DNA of 6,021 bases, from assembly GCA_011390855.1 (NCBI GenBank), contig JAABRN010000042.1:1-6021 (forward strand), in the 5' to 3' direction. Made by a program: the position numbers and the translations under genes. Positions 1 through 5,005 of this stretch are shown here, one piece after another. The notes under the pieces were generated by a model. That model had not been told where the DNA came from. It was given only the letters and a program-made list of their open reading frames with translations, and did not search any database. Numbering within the stretch: position 1 is the first letter of the stretch; each line of letters starts with the position of its first letter. This stretch comes from Hydrogenophaga sp. (GTDB lineage: Bacteria > Pseudomonadota > Gammaproteobacteria > Burkholderiales > Burkholderiaceae_C).

Positions 1-456
1 CAGGTCACCGCTGGCGTGGACATGGCCGCTGCGCAGAAGCTGGCTGCCAAGGTCAAGAGCGGTGAGGGGTTCGATCTGAACGATTTTCTCGACCAGATTC
101 GCCAGATGAAGCAAATGGGGGGTCTGTCCAGCCTGATGGACAAGCTGCCGGGCGCCATGGCAGCCAAGGCCAGCGAGATGGACATGAACCGCGCCGAGAA
201 AGACATCAAGCGCAAAGAGGGGATCATCTGCAGCATGACCCTCAAGGAGCGGACCCGCCCGGAGATCATCAAAGCCACGCGCAAACGACGTATCGCTGCC
301 GGCGCAGGGGTTCACGTCCAGGAGGTCAACCGTTTGCTCAAGGAGTTCGAGCAGATGCAGGGCATGATGAAAAAGATGAAAGGCGGCGGCATGATGAAAA
401 TGATGAAGCGCATGGGGGGGATGAAGGGCATGCCCAAGCTGCCTGGCATGGGGTGA
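1..456 (+). CDS. ffh: Signal recognition particle protein Ffh (SRP54), C-terminal M domain, 5' truncated
   Basis: Ffh is the GTPase of the signal recognition particle. It binds 4.5S RNA and hydrophobic signal sequences of nascent chains and delivers ribosomes to FtsY at the inner membrane. Frame 1 is open from base 1 to TGA 454-456, giving 151 visible residues, so the gene runs off the left edge; the GTG at base 16 is internal, not a start. Only the end of the G domain linker and the M domain are present. The RNA-binding helix-turn-helix is recognisable as 'CSMTLKERTRPEIIKATRK' followed by 'RRIAAGAG' and 'VQEVNRLL'. After it comes the methionine/lysine/glycine-rich tail ('MMKKMKGGGMMKMMKRMGG') typical of Ffh. 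Family members often have Ser where this copy has Ala in 'AAGAG'; I believe Ala is ordinary in betaproteobacteria. No obvious terminator follows, and the next gene starts 46 bp downstream on the same strand, so read-through is possible. Confidence 0.95.
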   Translation, partial: QVTAGVDMAAAQKLAAKVKSGEGFDLNDFLDQIRQMKQMGGLSSLMDKLPGAMAAKASEMDMNRAEKDIKRKEGIICSMTLKERTRPEIIKATRKRRIAAGAGVHVQEVNRLLKEFEQMQGMMKKMKGGGMMKMMKRMGGMKGMPKLPGMG

Positions 457-502
457 CCTTTCGCAAGCCGAATCTTCAAAGGGTGGCGAAAATGGGGCCA
501 CC

Positions 503-1129
503 ATGTTGATGACGCTTGAAATTGCCATGGCCGTGCTTTGCATGGCCGCCTCGTTGGCCTTGCGCCCCTGGCGCATGCTGCGCGGCCCCCTGTTGACGCC
601 CACATTGGCTGCTGTGGTGCTGCTGCCCTTGCTGTGGCTGCTGCCTCAGTACATGCCGAATGGGCTGTCGATCCAGTTCTCTGGCGCGTGCCTGCTCGTG
701 CTGGCGCTGGGCTGGCCACTGGCCGTTCCCGTACTGGGTGTGGTGGCACTTGTCGTGTGGGGGCTGGGGCCGTCGGATGCCTACGCTGCTCTGTCCCAGT
801 GGGTCTGGGTGGGGCTGGTGCCTGCTACCCTGGCTTTGGGGGTGGGCGCGCTGATACGACGCTGGGTGCCTTCGAACTTGTTCGTCTACACCCTGGGACG
901 CGGTTTTCTTGCCACGGCTTTGGTGGTGTTTCTGGTGGGTGTGCTGTTTGAGGTAACTCACCATCAGGTCGATGGCGTGGCGCTGGAGCAGGCCTTGGTG
1001 GCCCGTTGGCTGATGGCCTGGGGAGACGCTTTTCTCACCGGCATGTTCGCTGCCATTGGCGTGGCGTTCGCGCCGCAATACCTGGCTACCTGGTCCGATG
1101 ACCGCTACCTGAAGCCACCAGCAATCTGA
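503..1129 (+). CDS. CbiM-like / COG3235-type integral membrane protein (annotated in relatives as energy-coupling factor transporter permease)
   Basis: This is a 208-residue, very hydrophobic protein with about six predicted membrane segments, roughly at residues 3-20, 31-48, 59-89 (one or two helices), 97-118, 131-150 and 166-190. The pattern 'VPSNLFVYTLGRGF' (122-135), then 'GDAFLTGMFAAIGVAFAPQYLATWSDDRYL' split across 174-203, resembles from memory the COG3235 family, distantly related to the CbiM substrate-binding membrane component of cobalt/nickel ECF transporters. The N-terminal Met-His metal-binding motif of true CbiM is absent, and no ATPase or T-component gene lies nearby, so metal transport is not supported here. 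The ATG at 503 has a weak GGGG at 494-497 five bases upstream; ATG 509 is a possible alternative. No in-frame start codon was found just upstream of 503. The gene lies 46 bp after ffh and converges on opgH. Its stop codon TGA lies inside the arm of a strong stem-loop. The family assignment is by recall; the molecular function is unknown. Confidence 0.7.
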   Translation: MLMTLEIAMAVLCMAASLALRPWRMLRGPLLTPTLAAVVLLPLLWLLPQYMPNGLSIQFSGACLLVLALGWPLAVPVLGVVALVVWGLGPSDAYAALSQWVWVGLVPATLALGVGALIRRWVPSNLFVYTLGRGFLATALVVFLVGVLFEVTHHQVDGVALEQALVARWLMAWGDAFLTGMFAAIGVAFAPQYLATWSDDRYLKPPAI

Positions 1130-1153
1130 GCGTGGCAACGCCCACGCTCAGAT
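1124..1153. terminator. Perfect 12-bp stem-loop between convergent genes, likely bidirectional terminator
   Basis: ATCTGAGCGTGG (1124-1135) pairs perfectly with CCACGCTCAGAT (1142-1153) around the 6-nt loop CAACGC. The stem is GC-rich, sits between the membrane protein gene and the opposing opgH, and includes the stop codon TGA (1127-1129) in its left arm. No U-run follows on either strand, so it is not a textbook intrinsic terminator. It may act as a weak bidirectional terminator or as a 3'-end exonuclease barrier. The structure is seen directly; the function is inferred. Confidence 0.6.
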
Positions 1154-1174
1154 CGCAGACTTCAACAACGCAAC

Positions 1175-1187
1175 CGATCTCAGATCG
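1175..1187. repeat. Short palindrome overlapping the opgH stop codon
   Basis: CGATCT-C-AGATCG is a perfect 6-bp inverted repeat with one central base. It covers the opgH stop codon (TGA read from 1182 to 1180 on the - strand). Ten bases of it and its flank (CTCAGATCGC, 1179-1188) repeat the right arm of the neighbouring stem-loop and its flank (1147-1156), so the two elements share sequence and could pair alternatively. Confidence 0.5.
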
Positions 1188-3231
1188 CCTGGGGCAGTGA
1201 AAACCTGGCGGCGTGGCGCCAGGCGCGGCGCAGCACCGCAGGGGACCAAGACTCTTCCGGCACCAGAAGCAAACCCTGCGTCCGCATCCACTCACCGAAC
1301 CCCACGTGGCTAGTGGTGACCGTGATCGGCACCGCCAACAGCAGCGGCAAGGCGATCGGCACCAGCCACAGCAGTGCGTAGACATTGAGCAGGGCGACGC
1401 CCGAACCCAGGAGGCAGATGATCAAGGTCATCGGTGCCAGGCGGGCGGCTGCGGTTTTCCATGAAATGCCGGAGGCTTCGCGGGGTGGCGACTTCCAGTC
1501 GAGCTTGATGCCGGTGATGGCCGTGAGCACAAAAAGCGAATGCGCGAGCATGCGCACAGGCGCCTGCAGCAAGGCAAGCACCGTTTCCAGCGCTGCGCTG
1601 CTCAGCAGGGCGCCGGTTCCACCAAATGCCTTCTGCCCACCCTTGATAAACACCGCGACCAAGCCCAATACGCGGGGCATGAACAGCATGCACAGGGTCC
1701 ACACCCAGAGGGTACGAATTTCTGCCGGGATGGCACTCCAATGGGGGACGACGCTGGTGTTGCTCACCCAGAGTGCCGTGCCGAATGTCATGAAGGCGAG
1801 CCAGATGGGTGCCGACAGGTAGGACATCCCGCCGATGACGAACATGGCACGGTGCACACGGTGAATGCCGGGTTCTGCCATCAGGCGCGAGTTCTGCAGG
1901 TTGCCCTGGCACCAGCGCCGATCGCGCTGCAATTCGCTGAGCAAGTCGGGTGGTTGCTGCTCGTAGCTGCCCGTGAGGTCAGACACCAGCCAGACGTGGT
2001 AACCGGCACGGCGCATCAGTGCGGCTTCGACGAAGTCGTGCGACATGATGCCGCCCGACATGCCACCCGTGCCCTTGATGGGTGCCAGCGCGCAATGCTG
2101 CATGAAAGGCTCCACGCGGATGATGGCGTTGTGGCCCCAGTAGTGTGACTCACCCAGTTGCCAGAACTGCATGCCCAGCGTGAACAGGCGGCCCGTGACA
2201 CGGGAAGCGAACTGCTGCGCACGGGCGTGCAAGGTGGCGTGGCCGATGGCCTGGGTGGCGGTCTGCACGATCCCGGCCTTGGGGTTGGCTTCCATCAGTT
2301 TGACCATGGAGACCAGGCAACTGCCGCTCATGACGCTGTCGGCATCGAGCACCACCATGTAGCGGTAGTCTTTGCCCCAGCGACGGCAGAAGTCGGCCAC
2401 GTTGCCCGCCTTGCGGTGGGTGCGGCGGGTGCGCAGGCGGTAGTAGACCTCGATGGGAGGCAGCTCGGCCTGTGCTGCGAGGTCGCCGCGCAGGCGTTCC
2501 CAGGCGGCGCGCTCGGCGGCAGCAATGGCCGGGTCGTAGCTGTCCGACAGAACGAACACATCGAACTGCTGGTTGTGCCCAGTCGCGGCCAGCGACTCGC
2601 AAGTTGCGCGCAGGCCGGCGAACACAGTGGCCACATCCTCATTGCAAATGGGCATGATGATGGCGGTGCGGGCATCGGGATTCATCGCATGGTCGCGCAC
2701 CGAGGCTGCGGTGATCGTGTGCGCGTCGCCGCGCAGCGTGACCCAGAAGCCCATGACGGCGGTGACGAACCCGGTGACCACCCAGGCAGAGAGCACCGTG
2801 AACAATGCCAACTGCCCATACTGCAACCAGGCGTTGTCGTGAGCCGGCTGCGCTTGCGCGAACAATGTGGTGGCAAGCGCCGTGGTCAGCAAGGTGAGCA
2901 GGGCAAACACCCCACGCCGGCGCTTGGCAGCGCGCTCCCAGGCTTCGGGTTGGGCCGCATTTGCAGGTATGGCTGCGGATGTGTATGGCGGCAGCATGTT
3001 GCTCACCGCACTGAGCACGGAAGTTCCGATGCTGTTCCAGAAGCCACGCCACGGGCGCGGCACCATGGAACCACGGTTCAAGGGCGGTGCGGTGAACGCG
3101 TTCGGATGGCGGTCTTCGCGCAGCACGCTGCGTGCAGACACGGCGGCAGCTGGCTCCTCGCTCATGGGAGCACCTTGGTGCTCCGCACTGCCCTGAAAGC
3201 TCTCTTGGGCGTGTTCAGGCGCGGTGCTCAT
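1180..3231 (-). CDS. opgH: Glucans biosynthesis glucosyltransferase OpgH (MdoH)
   Basis: OpgH is the inner-membrane GT2 glucosyltransferase that uses UDP-glucose to build the beta-1,2-linked backbone of osmoregulated periplasmic glucans and moves it toward the periplasm. From ATG 3231 it is 683 residues, shorter than the 847-residue E. coli protein. A polar N-terminus of about 105 residues precedes two membrane helices (about 107-126 and 139-163). The cytoplasmic catalytic domain follows: 'PICNED' (194-199), 'LSDS' (228-231), 'LDADSV' (295-300, the metal/sugar-nucleotide DxD), 'GHNAIIR' (366-372), 'MSHDF' (396-400, the likely catalytic Asp) and 'QRDRRW' (435-440, the (Q/R)xxRW acceptor motif). 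Further helices lie at about 462-485, 505-530, 540-572 and 598-636. ATG 3231 was chosen because it overlaps the opgG stop as ATGA, which suggests translational coupling. An upstream in-frame ATG at 3255 (adds MDTSAATR) has only a weak GTGAG-like ribosome site; the frame stays open to about 3351, but that would invade opgG. In E. coli OpgH also inhibits FtsZ; that cannot be judged here. Confidence 0.95.
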   Translation of the reverse strand: MSTAPEHAQESFQGSAEHQGAPMSEEPAAAVSARSVLREDRHPNAFTAPPLNRGSMVPRPWRGFWNSIGTSVLSAVSNMLPPYTSAAIPANAAQPEAWERAAKRRRGVFALLTLLTTALATTLFAQAQPAHDNAWLQYGQLALFTVLSAWVVTGFVTAVMGFWVTLRGDAHTITAASVRDHAMNPDARTAIIMPICNEDVATVFAGLRATCESLAATGHNQQFDVFVLSDSYDPAIAAAERAAWERLRGDLAAQAELPPIEVYYRLRTRRTHRKAGNVADFCRRWGKDYRYMVVLDADSVMSGSCLVSMVKLMEANPKAGIVQTATQAIGHATLHARAQQFASRVTGRLFTLGMQFWQLGESHYWGHNAIIRVEPFMQHCALAPIKGTGGMSGGIMSHDFVEAALMRRAGYHVWLVSDLTGSYEQQPPDLLSELQRDRRWCQGNLQNSRLMAEPGIHRVHRAMFVIGGMSYLSAPIWLAFMTFGTALWVSNTSVVPHWSAIPAEIRTLWVWTLCMLFMPRVLGLVAVFIKGGQKAFGGTGALLSSAALETVLALLQAPVRMLAHSLFVLTAITGIKLDWKSPPREASGISWKTAAARLAPMTLIICLLGSGVALLNVYALLWLVPIALPLLLAVPITVTTSHVGFGEWMRTQGLLLVPEESWSPAVLRRAWRHAARFSLPQAI

Positions 3232-4799
3232 TCGGGTAGCAGCAGATGTGTCCATGTTTCGCTCACAGTGTCGTTTTGATGTTGGAGAAAGGCGCGCAAC
3301 TCGACCGGCTTGGCCGGGTCGACGCGTTGCACGCGCAAGGTCACGCGCCATGAGCGAGTGGCCGGGTTGGGGTAGGCCAGGGTTTCGATGAGTTGCCCGT
3401 TGGAATCCACAGTGACCACGGCACGCACTTTCGCTTCGCTGGGCAGGCTGTCGAGAGCCGGGCCGGCGAAGTCAACCACGTACTGGGGCTGGGCTTTCTG
3501 TTCCTCGGGCGTGAGCTTGGTGTAGCCATAGCCGCGGCGTGTCTGCGTGACCCAGGAAGAAGGTGGGCGCTGTTGCGCTTCGCCTTGCCAGGCCAGCTCG
3601 TAGCTCAGCTCAAGCGGTTGGCCAGGGGGGGGTAGCGCAGCCGGCACCCAGTACGCGACGATGTTGTCGTGGGTCTCGTCGGGCGTGGGCAATTGCACCA
3701 GCTCAACCCGACCGGCGCCCCACTGGCCCAGCGGCTTGATCCAGGCGCTGGGGCGGCGCTCATAGTGTGCTTCCACGTCTTCGTAGCTGGCAAAGCTGCG
3801 GTCGCGCTGCATCAGGCCAAAGCCGCGTGGGTCGGTCATGCTGAAGGAGCTCACCACCGGCGCGTCGGGGCGCTGCAGCGGGCGCCACAACCACTCACCC
3901 TGGCCGGTGACCATCATCAGACCATCGGAGTCGTGGACTTCCGGACGGAAATCGCTGGCCATGGGCTGGTTTTCTCCTGAGAGAAACATGCTGGTCAGCG
4001 GCGCGATACCCAGCGTATTGACCGGACCGGCGCCCTTGCGCAAGAAGACCCGGGCGTTCACGGTGGTGGTGGTTTCCGCTCCCGGACGCACCACAAAACG
4101 GTAGGCGCCGGTGGCGCGTGGCGACTCCAGGAGGGCCAGCACCGTGACTTCGGTGGCGTTGGCCGCCGGTCGCTGGATCCAGAACTCGGTGAACCGGGGA
4201 AATTCTTCGCCCTGGCCGCCCACGGTGTCGATGGCAAGGCCACGTGCCGACAGTCCGTACTGCTGACCTGCGCCCAGCGCACGGAAGTAGCTCGCGCCCT
4301 GGAACACAATCAGTTCATCTTTGTAGGCGGCGTTATTGATCGGGTAGTGCAGCCGGAAGCCGGCGTGCCCCAGATCACCCCAGGGCTTCGGGTTGAAGGC
4401 GTTGCGGCCGTAGTCGAAATCGTCGCCGCTGTAGGGCAGGTGGCGCACGCTGCCATCGGGGGTGATTTCGTGGATTCGGACCGGTTCCGTCTGGTACAGG
4501 CCGAGATGGAAGAACTGCGCCTCGAAAGGCAGCTTTTCAGTACGCCAGACCGAACGGTCGGTCTTGAAGCGGATGTCGCGCAGCTGGTCGTAAGTGATGT
4601 CCGCCAGCGCCGGGGGAAGCTTGTCGCTGTTTGCGCGATAAGGTTCACTGGCGCGTGTCTGGGCCAGTTGCGTCAGGGCGTCGAGATCGAAGCGCTGCGC
4701 ATGGGCCGACGCCCCTGCCAGCGTGGCCGCGAGGCCGCCCAGCAGCACCCAGCCGTGCCAGCGTGCAGGGGAAGAAAGCGGGGGAAAAACAGGTGCCAT
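3228..4799 (-). CDS. opgG: Periplasmic glucans biosynthesis protein OpgG (MdoG)
   Basis: OpgG is the periplasmic partner of OpgH and is required for making or branching/processing the glucan. The family has recently been linked to beta-1,2-glucanase activity (GH186). The protein is 523 residues, close to the 511 of E. coli OpgG. It starts with a Sec-type signal peptide: Arg13, a hydrophobic core at about 17-32, and a likely cleavage after Ala-His-Ala34. No twin-arginine motif is present, which argues for OpgG over the Tat-exported paralogue OpgD. Family blocks include 'FEAQFFHLGLYQ' (92-103), 'FQGASYFRALG' (166-176), 'YGLSARGLAIDT' (181-192), 'EEFPRFTEFWI' (198-208), 'SPRATGAYRFVV' (226-237), 'APLTSMFL' (266-273), 'RPSAWIKP' (349-356) and 'DETHDNIVAYW' (374-384). 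ATG 4799 is the only standard start before an in-frame TAA about 40 bases upstream; starting at codon 18 (GTG) would remove the signal peptide's basic region. opgH follows with a 4-base overlap. A sigma-54 promoter abuts the start codon. Confidence 0.95.
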   Translation of the reverse strand: MAPVFPPLSSPARWHGWVLLGGLAATLAGASAHAQRFDLDALTQLAQTRASEPYRANSDKLPPALADITYDQLRDIRFKTDRSVWRTEKLPFEAQFFHLGLYQTEPVRIHEITPDGSVRHLPYSGDDFDYGRNAFNPKPWGDLGHAGFRLHYPINNAAYKDELIVFQGASYFRALGAGQQYGLSARGLAIDTVGGQGEEFPRFTEFWIQRPAANATEVTVLALLESPRATGAYRFVVRPGAETTTTVNARVFLRKGAGPVNTLGIAPLTSMFLSGENQPMASDFRPEVHDSDGLMMVTGQGEWLWRPLQRPDAPVVSSFSMTDPRGFGLMQRDRSFASYEDVEAHYERRPSAWIKPLGQWGAGRVELVQLPTPDETHDNIVAYWVPAALPPPGQPLELSYELAWQGEAQQRPPSSWVTQTRRGYGYTKLTPEEQKAQPQYVVDFAGPALDSLPSEAKVRAVVTVDSNGQLIETLAYPNPATRSWRVTLRVQRVDPAKPVELRAFLQHQNDTVSETWTHLLLPE

Positions 4800-4813
4800 G
4801 CCCTCTATAGGGC
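4800..4813 (-). other. Small hairpin over the opgG ribosome-binding region
   Basis: Read on the - strand, GCCCT-ATAG-AGGGC forms a 5-bp hairpin with a 4-nt loop ending immediately before the opgG ATG. The right arm contains GAGGG, the only Shine-Dalgarno-like sequence for opgG, spaced unusually close (about 1-2 bases) to the ATG. In transcripts reading in from upstream it could hide the ribosome site. In a transcript started by the sigma-54 promoter it would mostly be absent. Inference only. Confidence 0.35.
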
Positions 4814-4827
4814 AAACCCCGTGCCAA
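4812..4827 (-). promoter_or_regulatory. Sigma-54 (RpoN) -24/-12 promoter of opgGH
   Basis: The - strand reads TTGGCACGGGGTTTGC, which matches the consensus YTGGCACG-N4-TTGC: TGGCACG at 4826-4820, spacer GGGT, TTGC at 4815-4812. The invariant GG (4825-4824) and GC (4813-4812) have the required spacing. Counting GC as -13/-12 puts +1 near 4800, directly against the opgG ATG at 4799. The orientation matches opgG, and a sigma-54 activator gene lies just upstream. Strong consensus match; use in vivo is inferred. Confidence 0.85.
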
Positions 4828-4845
4828 CCTGTTTAAATGCTTTTA

Positions 4846-4858
4846 AATCAATGACTTG
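4846..4858 (+). promoter_or_regulatory. IHF binding site
   Basis: AATCAATGACTTG matches the IHF consensus WATCAANNNNTTR at every defined position. An A/T-rich stretch (4832-4847) lies on the 5' side of the core, as is usual for strong IHF sites. Its centre is about 52 bp upstream of the predicted opgG transcription start, between the activator sites and the sigma-54 promoter. That is where IHF normally bends DNA so that the activator can contact the polymerase. Confidence 0.7.
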
Positions 4859-4920
4859 CGAGGACGCTGGGCGGGTTTTCCCGTATCTGGGGCTGAAATC
4901 GTCCTCCAGACCCCGGTTTT

Positions 4921-4938
4921 TGTCGTCAAACAGCGACA
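4921..4938. promoter_or_regulatory. Promoter-proximal GlrR enhancer site (TGTC-N10-GACA)
   Basis: The sequence is TGTC at 4921-4924, ten bases, then GACA at 4935-4938. This is the exact inverted-repeat motif described for GlrR (YfhA/QseF) at the enterobacterial glmY promoter. Its centre is about 129 bp upstream of the predicted opgG start, within the usual enhancer range. The adjacent upstream gene encodes a GlrR-like activator. Confidence 0.75.
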
Positions 4939-4940
4939 GC

Positions 4941-4954
4941 TGACAGGGCTGTCA
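4941..4954. repeat. Palindrome TGACAG-GG-CTGTCA beside the enhancer
   Basis: This is a perfect 6-bp inverted repeat with a two-base centre, two bases beyond the proximal enhancer. It carries GACA and TGTC in the opposite order to the enhancer motif, so it may provide extra GlrR half-sites or a site for another regulator. A run of nine A (4954-4962) and an AAGCTTTTAA tract follow on the + strand, which may bend the DNA. On the - strand the T-run comes before the palindrome, so it is not a terminator for the upstream activator gene. Confidence 0.4.
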
Positions 4955-4987
4955 AAAAAAAAGCTTTTAAAAACAAAGACTTGATGG

Positions 4988-5005
4988 TGTCACTCTTCAG
5001 CGACA
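4988..5005. promoter_or_regulatory. Promoter-distal GlrR enhancer site (TGTC-N10-GACA) overlapping the activator's stop codon
   Basis: The sequence is TGTC at 4988-4991, ten bases, then GACA at 5002-5005. It is a second exact copy of the motif, 67 bp (centre to centre) from the proximal site and about 196 bp upstream of the predicted opgG start. It overlaps the last codons and stop codon of the activator gene. Both sites read TGTCGCTG on the - strand, so the similarity extends beyond the core into the spacer. Confidence 0.7.

Noticed and set aside
459..491. TTTCGC/GCGAAA inverted repeat between ffh and the next gene as a terminator
   Set aside because: The arms are 6 bp around a 21-base loop with no T-run; too weak to call.
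476..1138. 220-codon - strand open frame opposite the membrane protein gene
   Set aside because: Its translation is rich in Gln/His/Arg, as expected for the complement of a Leu/Val-rich membrane protein; no family features.
2158..3279. Long + strand open frame of 373 codons opposite opgH
   Set aside because: It lies antisense to the conserved catalytic and N-terminal parts of OpgH, its translation is low-complexity and resembles no family, and long antisense frames are expected in GC-rich genes.
4738..4759. Second TGGCACG inside the opgG coding region, read on the - strand
   Set aside because: The following GC is one base off the spacing required for a -24/-12 promoter and the -12 half reads GGTGC rather than TTGC.
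4347..4943. 198-codon + strand open frame crossing the start of opgG and the regulatory gap
   Set aside because: It is antisense to conserved OpgG sequence and runs through the IHF, promoter and enhancer elements; the product looks like no known protein.
4930..4958. TTGACA on the - strand as a sigma-70 -35 box for opgG
   Set aside because: At a 17-base spacing the -10 position reads TGTTTG, a poor match to TATAAT; the TTGACA is better explained as part of the palindrome.
4954..4978. T-runs on the - strand after the glrR-like gene as an intrinsic terminator
   Set aside because: No GC-rich stem precedes the T-runs; only the weak self-complementary AAAAGCTTTT is present.
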